Below the pieces are notes generated by a model. The model searched no databases. It saw only the letters and a list, made by a program, of their open reading frames with translations, and was not told where the DNA came from. A stretch of 64,000 nt of DNA from NCBI GenBank assembly GCA_965178125.1, contig OZ237754.1:992001-1056000 (forward strand), written 5' to 3'. Positions 50,501 to 61,952 of this stretch are shown here, in pieces. Source of the DNA: Bilabrum cf. latius (taxonomy: Eukaryota; Bigyra: Bicosoecida; Bigyra; Bicosoecida). The position numbers were made by a program, and so were the translations under genes. How positions within the stretch are numbered: position 1 is the stretch's first letter; each line of letters opens with the position of its first letter.

Positions 50501-52863
50501 TCCGAGCTGTTCGTGACCTCGGTGACTTCATGGCGCAGCAGAGCCGGTCTGAGGTGAGCTGCATGGAATATGCGTGGTCTTGGAGGTGCTTTGACCTGTG
50601 CTGCTGCTGCTGCATGGGCGAGCGACAGGCAGTGGAGCAAGAGCATCAGCGTCGGATTGCCGTGCTCTGCGCCCGTCTGCTGCTAGTAGTCGACCATGCT
50701 GGTGAATCGAAGTACGCCAAGAGCGAGAGGTGCGCAATGGCGAACCGGGCGCTAGCAGCGCTGCAGAACCAGCCTACTGGCCCGGTGACTGCTGAAATGC
50801 TGCGGCCAGTCGTAGACCTGCCCGCCCTCTTTAACCCAGTTGCTCTTGGTTGGCGCCCGCCTCCCACATGCTGTCGCCGCTATTGCCACTGCCTCGTGCG
50901 GTGCTGCAACCGAGACGATGATTAGCAGCCGATGTTTCTGGTCCAGCAGATGGCAGCTGATGGCCGGCCGTATGGGTGCTGCCACGCCCGGCAAGATCCC
51001 CGAGATGACTCAACGGGCGACTGGGTGGATGAAGTCGAGAAGGAGGAGAAAGAGCATGGCGTGATTCCAGGCGCTGCTAACGCCTTGGCCGGCAACAGTT
51101 CAAGCTTGAGGGCACGTGTTACGTGCGCCAGCCCTGTCATGCCAGCTCCCGTACCTCCCACTTGTCCCGATGGCAGCCTGTCGTCCCCTGTACGAGTGGG
51201 GTGCGAGCTTCGACAACCCCACGAGGAAGAGGTGCACTGTCAACTGTGCGACTGTTTCGATTGCGGCCCCCTAGATCCCTTCCGCTGCGTGTGCTCTGTC
51301 GTCAGCCCAGGCATGCGAGGCACTGTGGATCTTCAGGACGATCAAGCAGCATCTAGGGCAGCAGAGCTCAAATTGGCTCTCCAGGTGGCCGCTTCAAGGA
51401 AGCTCTCCGCATTGAAAGGAGCTGGCAGTGCGTCCTCGTCCGGAGAGGAGGATCTCGGCCTCCCAGCTGGTAGCCAGCTAGAGCAGGAGCCAACGGACGA
51501 CGCCAGCGTCCAACTGGATGGGATTCAGCTCGGCCTCATTGCCGAAGAATCCAAGCAATCAATGCGCGGCAGTGATCTCGGTGAGGAACAGCCTTCTGGT
51601 ACCGCGCTGCACATGTCTCCAGCTCAAGATGCGAGGCTCAGCGCAATGATCCCAGGCTTTGACGACATGCCGGAAGCTGAGAAGTTGGAATACAGACAGG
51701 CATTTTCGATTGTTAGGCGTGGGACCCGCCGCTCACGGGAATAGTCGCAGTCGAGCCAACAGCCCGTCGCCACGCCGCATGGTCCGTCCCTCCACGACTT
51801 GCTTAAGGAGACGATGGAAGACGAGGGCATGCAGGCTGCCGTCCGGGGTACCATTTTGCGAGAGAAAGGCTCATGGAGCGCCGCAGTCACCGAGTCTGTG
51901 ATTTCCTTCGCTCTGCTTGCCCTCGCCCTCGCCTTCATCCTGTGGTTTATCCTGGCCTTCGGTCTTACCAGGGGCAGGGCGGTGATTTCGTCGTTTATGG
52001 TGACCTTCTGGGTGTCCCAAGCATTCACGTTCTTTGTGAGCTAGCCGTTGGTCATGCTTGGCTTTCTCATCTGGGCGGTCTCGTTCGCGCCCACGCTGGA
52101 GCGCTACATGAGCTGGATCCCGTGGTGCGGCACTGTAGGCGAGGCTGCTATTCTCAAAGAGAAGTAGGTCCTCACTGGGCGCATGCAGCACGTGGCCATG
52201 CTCCATGCTGTCGGGGCCACTGCGGGCTTCGCGGCCAAAGACAGTTTGCTGGTATTCTCGGTGTCATCGGCGCTGACATCTGCCTTGATCAAACAGTTCG
52301 ACAAGCCGGAAGGTAGAGTGGATCTGGACAGCGAGAGAGGCGAGGGCAGAGTAAGTCTCGCCATGCACGGCTTCATCGCAGAGTCCAAGAATGTCCCTGA
52401 GGATAGCCAAGGAGTCACCAAGGCAGCCGATGAGCGAGACGGCCCTGAGGCTCAAGAGAAGGCCCGCAAGCAGCGCGAAAAGAGGCAGAAAGAGGTGTTC
52501 AGGACCATGGAGCACCGGCTGCACGGCCTGTTACTGCGGGAGTTTGCCAGACTGCGGTTCAAGCTGGCCGTGGACGGAGTCCAGAGAGCGATCGACGGCA
52601 TCGTGAAGGCTGTCTCTGAGGCTTAGCATTCCCTGGGTGCTCTGGAGGCGGACAGGATGGAGGGATCTGCAGCTGGTGCATATGGTGCAGAAAGTACCGG
52701 CCATTCCATGACCCAAGCGAGTCGCCTATCTGCAACAAAGACGCGCGCTCAGATGGTGAAGCGGGTGCTCGCAGATGTTGTCCGCACGCAGAGGGGCCGA
52801 CTGCATCCGGAGGTGCAACAGGCCCTGAATGACATTGCGCCGGGCAATCCGGTGGATGAATGA
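32503..52863 (+). CDS. Giant polycystin-like cell-surface receptor (6,786 residues) with repeat array and GPS motif
   Basis: A single frame without introns runs 6,787 codons from ATG 32503 to TGA 52861, with 27 TAGs and no internal TAA or TGA. Residues 1-22 look like a signal peptide. Residues ~30-1330 form a secreted region with W-x-x-G and N-P-G-x-x-x-S-x-P repeats. Residues ~1340-4046 are about 20 cadherin/CSPG-like beta-sandwich repeats, the last 15 nearly identical (137 residues each). An REJ-like region follows (~4620-4970). The GPS motif begins at Cys5347 and has the cleavage tripeptide H-L-T (5378-5380). Predicted membrane segments: 5416-5435, 5774-5793, 5818-5839, 6465-6488 and 6497-6530. 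The last contains S-[TAG]-P-L, like the S/T-Q-P-L of polycystin-1 proteins. No PLAT domain and no pore domain is evident. Likely an autoproteolysed surface or flagellar receptor (inference). Confidence 0.9.
38611..44640 (+). repeat. Tandem array of 15 nearly identical 411-bp units (137 codons) in the giant receptor gene
   Basis: Unit starts at 38611 + 411n (n = 0 to 14), with no length variation. Each encodes one beta-sandwich repeat: a D-A-D-D-V-S-A-S opening, a conserved core to Q-L-P-G-A-R-Q, then a linker. Two core endings occur (N-T-A-E-Y and S-S-E-D-F) with linkers T-P-L-N-D-G-P, T-R-T-N-D-Q-L or the unique A-P-R-P-D-A-P after unit 10. DNA identity is very high, including synonymous sites, which points to recent homogenisation. 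None of the 27 in-frame TAGs falls in the array. More divergent copies precede it from about 36.0 kb. Confidence 0.97.
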
Positions 52864-53626
52864 TGTAGTTTACCGATGGATAGACCTGACAGTTTAGCCA
52901 ATGTGTCTTTTATTTGTACTTCGGACGAACTGAAACTGAATGATGAAATGTACGCTTCCCTCCACCAACCCCCCCCCCCCCACAAATAGCATCATATTCA
53001 TTCTCTCTCTCCCATTCCAAATAAACTATGTCTCTTCCAGGTCGCCATGACTGTGGTGATTCGGGCGGAGGTCAAGATGGGGCACATGCCCGACGGGTGC
53101 CTGAAGGACGCGAAGCAGGTCGCCATGACTGTGGTGATTCGGGCGGAGGTCAAGATGGGGCACATGCCCGACGGGTGCCTGAAGGACGCGAAGAAACTTG
53201 CCGCATCATGAGATAGTGCGGTGGATGGGCATAATCCTATTTTGTCCTAGCTCGCGCAGGCCAGCAATCTGAGGCACATCAAGAAATGGACGCACCTGCC
53301 CCTGTGGCTGTCGGCTGTTGATCCTAGCGACCGTGAAGAGATGGAAGCGGCTGGTGTCAAGGTGAAAAGTGGTCAGTGGGGCGGTGCAGCTGCCAGTGAC
53401 TGGGTTGTTCTACTCGGCCCCACAACTGTCCGAGGACAAGAAACGCGCGCTATTGTCCCAAATCAAGCGTCCTGCAGCGTACGTGGCTCGTGTCTAGAGG
53501 CGAGATGATTCAGACCTCTAAGGGGGCAATAGGCGAGATAAGTAGCAGCTTGCCGTGGGTCCATCTGCATAACGCCTCAAGAAAGAACCCGCCTGGCTCC
53601 TGCATAACGCCTCAGGGGCCCCGCCC
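52864..53626 (+). pseudogene. Unidentified coding remnant with a 78-bp tandem duplication and an internal TGA
   Basis: After the receptor stop, the DNA is AT-rich to about 52970, then a poly-C run (52970-52981). From 53041 a frame reads V-A-M-T-V-V-I-R-A-E-V-K-M-G, duplicated exactly as a 78-bp unit (53041-53118, 53119-53196). It then meets a TGA at 53209-53211, yet continues in the same frame with protein-like composition (one TAG) to about 53500 and another TGA. It is either a decayed gene, exons with an unseen splice, or a chance frame. An overlapping ATG-started frame from about 53028 is shorter and biased in composition. No family is recognised. 53565-53615 holds a short direct repeat, ctgcataacgcctca. 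Confidence 0.4.
53041..53196 (+). repeat. Exact 78-bp tandem duplication
   Basis: Two adjacent copies, 53041-53118 and 53119-53196, identical except at the very end (cag versus aaa). The length is 26 codons, so the frame is kept. Confidence 0.95.
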
Positions 53627-53988
53627 GTGCCGGGGGCCGGTAGCCAGGGCCAGAGGCAGGGTGGGAGTGGGAGTGGAGGAGGTGCCCCGGGAGGTGGGCA
53701 GCCAGGCGGACAAATGCTGCATTTGCAGGCGGCGCTGCAGCAGCTGGCATCGGCGAGACAGGGCGAGGCACAGCCCCCTCAGCATGTTGGGGCGACTGGT
53801 GGCGCGACTGGGGCCAGGTGCAGCTGAACCAATGCGCCGTCTGGGCGAGCTGGTGCCGGGTTGATCGGCACGGGCAATGGTGCGGGCCCAGCAGGAGACG
53901 ATAAGAGTGATTATATAGATGAGAGGGACTGAGGCATAGTTTCTGTCGATTTATTGCGCTGGTTCCGTGTGCATAGCAGAGTGTTCCT
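53627..53988 (+). pseudogene. Duplicated 3' end of the SAPS gene
   Basis: This is a copy of 31685-32055 covering the last ~105 codons of the SAPS gene, its stop and about 56 bp of 3' UTR. Differences include a ~10-bp deletion near 53815 and a 1-bp insertion near 53832, which break the frame (an early TGA follows). No start or promoter of its own is visible. It lies about 22 kb downstream of the source, across the giant receptor gene. The source segment has no intron, so a DNA duplication and a truncated retrocopy cannot be told apart; I see no poly-A tract at the end. Confidence 0.9.
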
Positions 53989-54247
53989 ATCACGTTCCAT
54001 TGCAGGACAGTCTGAGCTCTAGCTGTAATCAAGTTTGGGGACGTCGTCCAGGTAGCTGATTAATAGCCTCCATCGGCATTTTTTTCTTTGCAGATGCATC
54101 AGATATCCGGACTTGAGTCGTCGGAAGCCACCGAATGGCTGCAGTTGCACTTCGCTCCGCAATTGACGAGAGAACGCAATTTGGGCACACGCACACACAT
54201 TGTTCCAAGGCATAAAAACACTGAACTTTGAGTATTACACGTAAATT

Positions 54248-56392
54248 ATGAAGTTGCATCCTGCTGCATGGTTAGCAGCGGCATTGTGCGCTGCATCAAC
54301 AGTAAGATCGTTCCGTCCGAGTGGGAGCCAGAGCGCGTCATATATAAGCTTACCGGCGGAGATGAAGCAACTTCTGATGCACTCACGCCGCAGTGTGCGC
54401 ATGCATCATCTGCTATTCTAGGCGTAGAGTTTGGTGGGGTCATGGCATTTGCAGACCAGTGGACAAGCACTAAAGCTCCGAAGACATTGAACGGGTCAGG
54501 CGCAGCACCTGTTGACAATCATGGGTGGCCTATGAGCGACTTTTTTCAAGTAAGAATGGAATATCATTGAGCGCAATAACCGCGACTGTTTTCTGTTAAC
54601 TTGGAGTTGGCCTACTACCTGACTTCGGACGCCGGTTCAAGCAGGTGGTGTTCGATCTGCGGCCATCCTTCGCGTGGGCCCCACCAGAGGTGAGAAATGA
54701 ATGAGAACAAGTACGGCGCGAGACGTGCATCAAATTCATACCAATTTGTCGTTTTTATGATCCGATGCAAGACGCAGGATGACCCCCAGCACATCGGGGA
54801 GTGGACCGCTGGCGTGTGGCAGATGCGCTTCCAGGGACTCGCCAACGTGAGCTGCATCGTGGACCCGAACGCGGGCTGCGCCTGGCAGTTCAGCGAGCTC
54901 TCTTACGAGGAGGACACGAACTGGTCCTACCTCAACCTGACCATGCCATCGGAGAAGTGGCACCCGGAGCTGAACCTGATGCTGCTCAACTTCACCGACA
55001 CCAGGCGCAACCTCACCGCGCCCCTGGGCTCGGGCATCAGCAACATCAGCCTCATCATCCCGAACCACACGTTTGCCGATGCTGACATCCACACGGGCCA
55101 GTTCTTCTCCAACAACCTCATCACGGCCATCAAGAGCATCAAGGCCTGCAAACACGCCCGATTCATGGGCGCACTGCACACCAACTACAAGTCTGGATTC
55201 TACGGTGAGTCTGCGACCCCTTTCGCTTCCGATTGGGCGTATCCATGCAAGCAAATGCATTGTAACTGACACTACTCTGCTTCGTTTCACACCAATGCTG
55301 TCACACGCAGGTGATCCGGGCCATCACATCATCGAGTGGTACCAGCGGCACACTCCTGCCGATGCCAGCCGGAAATACAGTGCTCGCGACAACCCGTAGG
55401 GCGGTGGCATATCATGGGAGGCGATCGCTAAGTATGCCAGCACCTTTGGGCAGGACGTCTGGGTGAACCTGCCAGTGGGCGCCTCTTCTGCCTGCATGCC
55501 GGTGCCACAGGGTAGCAGCTGCTGGAGCGGCAACAGCAGCTCCTACGTCTCTCAGGCGGCCAAGCTTCTCCACGACCAGCTGCCCAAGGACTCGGCCGTG
55601 TACATAGAGCACTCCAACGAGGTCTGGAACTTCGGATTCTCCCAATACACGTACAACAAGCTCAACGCGCTGGACGTTTGCAAGACCACCAGTAACAAGG
55701 ACGCCATCTGCAGCGTGCCCTGCCCATCCAAGAAAGATCCCAATAGCACGCTGCCCTGCAATAACCAAGAGGTGCTCGGCCAGCGCAGGCACCTGCAGCG
55801 GCTCTATGAGAGCGTTCGGGAGTTCGCGGTTATCTTTGGCGAGAGTGAGATCAACAACCGAATCAGAGGCATCTACGCCGAGTGGAGCCGCTTCCCGCAG
55901 CACTACAACGACACACTCACTTGGTTTGAGACGGCTTACGGCAAGGGGGCGGCTGCCAAGTACTTGTGGGGTGTCGCGGCCACTGCCTACTTCAACTACA
56001 ACCAGACCGCTGCTGGCCCCAAGACCCTGCCCAGCAAGGCTCCCGTGGACGACATCGTGAAGGGGTACAGCCTCACGGCCAACAACGTGTCGCTGGACGA
56101 AGTTGAGATCGCCGCTGTCGGCAAGGCCTTTGGTCTCAAGATGACATCGTACGAGGCAGGACCCGGCATGAAGGTCGGCACCAAGACTGACCTCAGCAAC
56201 GTGCTGCTGGCACACGCTAACGAGGGCATGCACCAGGTCATGCTGGACTGGTACAAGACCTACGGGGAGGTCTTTGATATCCTTCACCAGTTCTCTCTGG
56301 CTGGGTACTGGAGTAGGTACGGGGCTTGGGGTGCCACGCGCATCCTGAGCGATACTGACGGGCCCAAGTTCAGCGCGCTCAAGGAGATGTGA
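54248..56392 (+). CDS. Secreted glycosidase-like (TIM-barrel type) protein
   Basis: Proposed exons: 54248-54301, 54394-54549, 54645-54689, 54778-55204 and 55311-56392, all GT-AG and in phase, giving 587 residues and TGA. The first 18 residues look like a signal peptide; the acceptor at 54393 is the least certain. Many N-x-S/T sequons fit secretion. The pattern D-N-H-G-W-P near the N-terminus, W-V-N-L-P-V, and Y-I-E-H-S-N-E-V-W-N resembles a family of secreted proteins often called cellulose-binding or GH-like in bacteria and algae; N-E-V-W could hold the acid/base Glu of a clan GH-A barrel. Substrate is unknown. One TAG (codon 257, 55397) lies in N-P-x-G-G-G-I-S-W-E. Confidence 0.75.
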
Positions 56393-56516
56393 CGCGATCA
56401 GTAGGAACGGCATCGCGTGCACTTCCTGGCCTCTGACGCTACGCTTCGAATGTATTATACCGTGCCCTTCCCCGCAATCCCGTATCGTCAACCACGCTGC
56501 CATTGCCACGTAAACA

Positions 56517-59500
56517 TCAGTTCTCGGTAGTGCACATGGAGCACACCTTGGGCGCGCCTTCTCTGGTCTTGTTCTCGAACGTGCATGCTATGCAGTTCCA
56601 TGTGACCAGGGGTGCATTGGCGCGCGCGCCCCCGCCCCCCCTACCGATCCGCACTCCCGTCTCCCGGGGCTGAGATCCTCCGGACCCGCGAGAGCCTGTC
56701 TCCCAGGGTTTGCGACGGCGGCCACTCGCCGATCCACCTGCAGGCTTGCCCTTGCCTGCAGCAGCCTTTGCAGGCCCTCCCTCGGCCACCCACTGCTTGA
56801 ACTCCGCCTCTGACCGCACCATCACGGTGAGGCCATCCCTCAGGCCCAGGGCGGCCAGGATGGGGTCTTCCTGTGCGCTAGAGTCAGGATCGTGCCACTT
56901 GAGCTCGTGGGCTGTGCGGCCGCTTGGCTTAGGACCGTACCCCGCCACTTTGGCCAGTCCAACTCCCTGCCACACCTTGGCATCGCCGTCAGCTGTAGCA
57001 GCACCTGCCCGCCCTGCAGCACCTCCGGCTGACTCTCCAGCGCTACTCGCGGCGGCCGCAGCAGGAGAGGCTCCCGCATCATCTGTCTGCAAAGCGGCAC
57101 CCGCAGGCCCTGAATCTGCGGGCCCTGATCCCTCCGTGGGGTCGTTGCCCCCTTCAGCCTCCACGGGCACCTTTAGCTTGCGCGCCGCCAGTTCCTTAAG
57201 TTGCAGAATGGGCATTTTCTTGGGCACAATAACCTCCACGGGGGGGTTCAGCCGCATGGCGAGAGGCCGCCACCGCTGCAGCGAGATGATCATGTCGTGC
57301 GGGCCCACTTCCTCCGCCTCGGGGAGCAGCTGCACGCACAGCTCCAAGCCGTCCTCGAGCCTCCGGACCTCGTTTTTGAGAGGGCGGGCATCCCGTAAGA
57401 TCTTGCCGGGGCCCTCCCTCTGCTTCTTTTCCCGGAGCCGAATGCGGTTGGTCGGCAGCGATATGCCTCTCGACTCGAGCGCTGCGCATATCTTGCGCTT
57501 TAGCTGCCGCACCGGGGCCGTGGACTTGGCTGGAAGCTCGCACAGTCGGTGAAAGCGGGTGCCCGCTCCGCCCTTCTTGCGGCCCGCAGTACCGCCGCCC
57601 CGCCCACGCAGCACGGGTCGCTACCCAGGCATGCGGGGCCCAGCACCTGGCGGGGGCGATGGTGAAGTGCCCTCGCTCGCTTCTGTCGCAGCCCCGGAGG
57701 CGCTCGAAGCAGGCGAGCCGCGCCCCGCGGAAGCTGTCTCGCTGCCATCCTGGGAGTTGTGCGAGCCAGCTTCTGCGGGCTCAGCTGCTGTGCGACCCTG
57801 CTGCTTGCGCTTCCACTCCTCGACCGAAGTGCCCAGTAGGAATATCTTGCTGCGGTACTCGTCAGCCGCCATCTGCACCCCAAAGCACACATGCACGATG
57901 GATCTATCCACCAAACACAGGCCATCCCTGCGTTTGCCCCCCGTCTCTGCCGCCCTCATGTTCTGCCTCCTCAGCACGTCCACTGGGTCTCCCACGATCT
58001 GCTCCAGGTCCTTCACCACGGCCCCACGCACGCTGCGGCGCAAGTAAAAGTCGTCTGGATCTGCCCCAATCTGCGCTCCCACGGCCTCTTTCAGGGCCCG
58101 AACTGTGTCGGTGCGGCGCACGGTGACGGACCGGGAGTAGTCGGGGGGCGGTAACAGGTCCTCCCCGCCCGCCGCAGCCACTAGCTCAGGATCCACAGGC
58201 TCGTTGAAGCTGATTGCGATGGACGCGCGCTCAGCGTCGAACCTATCCTTGAAGGTAGCATGTACCACCTCCGCATCCTCCGATGGAGATGGAGGGGCGC
58301 TGGGTGCATCTGCCCCGGTGGGCGAGTCGTCCTCGAGCACAACGGTGCATCCAGAGTACGCGCCGAACTCCCTGCGCAGGTCAGCTTCCGCATCGCCCAC
58401 CAGCCGCACCAGAACGTCGCCGTCCAGCAGCCACACCTTCCTGCCTGGTTTGGCCAGCCCCAGCCCCGGTACCCTCTTCTGCCCCGCCTCGGAGGCGAGC
58501 GCGTCCAGCAGTCGGTCCAGGTCGCCCAGCTGGGCACCGTCACCTCCCAGCCGCACGCCCACCTGCGGCATGGCGGCCAGGCTCTCCTCCAGGGACACAG
58601 CGGGGGCCTGCTCCTCACCGCAAGCAGCTCCAGATCCAGACGCGGCAACCTCAGCGACCTTGCGCGCAGGATCCTTGTCCGGCATGTAGCGCACCACCCG
58701 CAGCACCACGTCGTCCTTCGAATAGGGGGCCCAGCGCCTGTCCGCGGGTCGCAGCTCGAGGAACAGATCCGTGGCACCCGAGACTCCAATCCATGACAAG
58801 GGGCACTGCAAGGGGCCGGCAGGCATGGAGGCACCACCACGGGCAGCCACTTCCCCGCCCGACCCACCGCTGGCCGCCCCCTCCTTGGTCTTAGTCTTGT
58901 CCGTCTCTTCCTCTTCTTGTGCCCTACGTCTCTCCGCAAGTCGGTCCAGCTCGCGGGCAGCTACACTCGTCAGGGGCTCCTGCGGCACGCCCGCCGCACT
59001 GTTGAAGCGGCGCAGGCGCACCCTCCAAGCGTCTGGGTCGGCTTCGGCACTGCTGCCCTCCGGTGGCACCAGAGCCAGCAATGCTGCAGCGGCCTTGGCT
59101 CGGTCTTCCCCGATGCCTGCCACGTCTTCACCCGCCTCCCGCAGCGCGTTCAGCAGGCCCTCTAGGTCGGCAACCGGTGTTTCCTTCCCTGCTGCATCGG
59201 CGCCTTCCGCAGACTCCCCGCTCTTCTCGGATAGCCCGCTGCCCACCGCGGCGACAGCTTGTCTAGTTGCCTCCGCCAGGGAGCTCCCCCGCCATATGTC
59301 GGCCTGGGCTGCAGCCAGGGCGGAATCATGACTCGGGCCATCATTGTCGGAAGCAAGGCTGGCTTGCACAGCCCCCCCGCCGGCGATCGAAGCCTCCAGC
59401 AGTTTCTCCTCGGGGCTGGCGGCTGCCACGGGCGAGTCCCCACCTGCACCACCCCCTGCCGCTTCAGATGCGGGGCGTAGTCTCTCGCCACCACTCTGCG

Positions 59501-61523
59501 CTCCTGGCCCCCTCACCCTCACCTGCGCGATGGCCCTCCTCACCCGGCTGGCTCGCAGCAGCTTCTCGTACACCCCGTTGAAGCCCTCGATCGCCTCTCG
59601 GACGGGCCCGGGTGGCACGGGCTCCACCAGAGTGGCGGCACAAGCCTCTGTGCCCCTCGCCTCCGATGCCTCCTCGGAGGCGGGCGGGGCGTCCTACGAT
59701 GCATCTTGGGCGCAGCGCACGTACAGGAGCAGGTACGCGTTACCTGCTGGCCCCCCAGTCTATTCTGGTTTCTCTGGTGTATGACTTTTGTTTGGCTTGG
59801 CCTAGTCGTCCTCAACCTGATCTCCTGTATCCTACTCGGTCTCGACTCCAACCGATTGCCCAGGGTCCGCTGCGTCCTCTTGCATCTTACCGGATTCGCC
59901 AAGACTATCCCCCTTGTCATCCGCGCCTTCTGAATCCACTTTTTTGCCATCCGTGCCTTTCCCATCCTCCTATTGCCCATCCGAGTCTCCGGCTACCTCC
60001 GACGAATTGAGATCCATTGCTCGTAGGAGTGCCTGCAGGTCAGGACCCCTCAGTGGCTTGACGTGGGCGTCGTTGCATTCGAACCACTCCCCTGCCCGCT
60101 TCTTCTCATCTGTCTCCGCTTCCCACACGCGGGCCGTACCGCCGCCGTCCTCCTCATCCACCGCCACATCTTTCCAGCGACCCTGCGGCAGCCTGGTACC
60201 CGCTGCCGCCCCCGGACACACGTACATGAAGTAGTGCCCTCCCCCCGCCGAGCCCACGTGGATGAGCACAGCGTACAGGCGGTACACGCCAGACCTGTGT
60301 CCCTCTTCGCCGGATTTGAGGGAGCCATGCGTGGTGAGGGGCGCGGATGGCACCTCGGGCCCGGTGCCCTCCACTCTCTTCTCCTGCTTGGCCTTGGCCC
60401 TGGCCTGCTCCCTGTCTGTTTCCTTCTTCTCGGCTGCTTCGTCCCCATCTCTTTCTTCCTCCTTGTCCTCCTCATCCTCCTCCGACGTGAGGGCAGAACC
60501 CATATCCAACACCTCCGGGAATCGGAATGACTGCTGCAGCTTGACCCTCCGCATCACCTGCAGGTCGTACACGAACCGCTTCAGATGCATGCACAGCATG
60601 GGGGGCAGAGCGACCAGGCTCATGCCCTTGCGGGCAGTCCTCTTGCGCCCGCACGAGTCGCAGTGCCAGCCCTCGATGCTCTCGGATCGACCAGAGGCGC
60701 GGATGGACTCCACTAGGGAAGGAACTCCGCTCACGGGCAGCTCCAGGTCGATGAACGGCTGGCGCGTGGCTCTCCTGTACCCGCACCCCTCATGCGTGCA
60801 CGCGATGTGGTCGGACGAGTACCCGCGCAACAAGTCCCACACCAAGTGCTCGCGCAAATAGGCGGACAGTGTGGCACGAGTGCCCTGCGCCGCCCTTAGT
60901 GCGACTTCCTCGCCCGCCTCCACGCTGTCCTCGGACGGCAGTGGGCGTGGGGCGGCCGACTCGCTGCCAATGGTGGGGTCAGAGGCACCTTCGCGGTCCG
61001 GCGCGGGCAAATCCTGCTCTCCTGCGGCCTGCTGCAGGCGGGAGCGGGTCTGTGTGTAACTGTTTTCCATGGCCTCCAGCAACAAGTGCAGCAGCTCCTG
61101 CACGTCGTGCTGCTTGAACGCATCAGCTCCTCCCCACCCGAAGGCTTCCGTAAGGCCACCCGTGGTCTGAGCTGGGGCGCGGGAAAGCTGCATGCCAGCA
61201 AAGAGGGCCTGCAGCTGGGCTGGAATAGCAGATAATTCCTAGGCAGCGGCAGACTCGCCTGGGTCATTCCGCCACTCGTACACGCGTTTCCTGAAGTCTG
61301 GGGAGTGAAACAATGCCTGCACCAGCGAGTTCAGGTAGCAAGTCGCGCCCTAATTCACCAAGCCACTGAGCCCATGCGATGGTTTTTCAGCAAAAAACTG
61401 TGATCCGCGCGTTTTGATTGCAGATTCCAAAGCAGGCCTAACAGAGTGCAGAAGCTTCAAGTCTTCCTCAGAAGGCGGTCTCAATTCGAAGTCTTGGTCC
61501 CGCGCGTCAATGGAACCCGACAT
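56517..61523 (-). CDS. USP-family deubiquitinase with ubiquitin-like repeats and C-terminal RanBP2 zinc finger
   Basis: A single frame of about 1,668 residues runs from ATG 61523 to TGA 56519-56517. Its eight TAGs begin at 61352, 61241, 59972, 59834, 59804, 59762, 59696 and 57623. The Cys box reads G-L-V-N-[TAG]-G-A-T-C-Y-L-N-S with nucleophile Cys62; USP7/USP47-type enzymes have Q at the TAG position. The finger region has two C-x-x-C pairs, and the His box is G-G-H-Y-F-M-Y with His430. The catalytic domain closes with A-Y-L-L-L-Y-V-R, interrupted by an acidic insertion. The C-terminal half resembles USP47/USP7 ubiquitin-like domains. The last ~27 residues are a RanBP2-type zinc finger (W-N-C-x-x-C-T-F-x-N ... 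C-x-x-C). It cleaves ubiquitin from substrates, which cannot be predicted here. A second upstream ATG (61559) is possible. Confidence 0.92.
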
Positions 61524-61952
61524 ATGATTCCTATAGGGGGGTTTATAGAAATACCGCAATAATTGACGCCTGCGGGTTGAAACATTGGTGCGATAGGTCG
61601 AGCATGGTGTGAAAAAAGCGTGGGATCCATCCGCAGGCTTCAGAGAGGGGCCCCGAGGCTGTGCATTGCAATGAGTGCGCCATTATTTGCATGCATCGGT
61701 GATTCAAATTGCTAGAACACTGTCTCACACCAAACAGGCACCAGTTCAAAGCAAGGACGGACTGAGTGGATCGATAGTTTGCATAACGTTCTTGAAAACT
61801 CGGATCCACCTATAGGTAGTACCGTGCACATTGCCATAGCACTGCCAACCGAGTCAACTAAGCGTGAATGAGGCTACCCCACGGACCCTCGTGGCATGAC
61901 GTCGCACTGCATGTCTGGAGCAGCTCTCAAGGGCCAATGCAATCCCCCCAGG
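61524..61952. other. Intergenic between the USP start and the secreted EGF/propeller gene stop
   Basis: The 429 bp are AT-richer than the genes and hold nothing coding that I can support. They should include the USP promoter and the 3' UTR of the gene ending at 61953 (both minus strand). Confidence 0.55.

Noticed and set aside
32503-52863. Multiple separate genes or a heavily mutated pseudogene
   Set aside because: All 27 breaks are TAG, none TAA or TGA, with no frameshift over 20 kb. Random decay would produce all three stops and indels.
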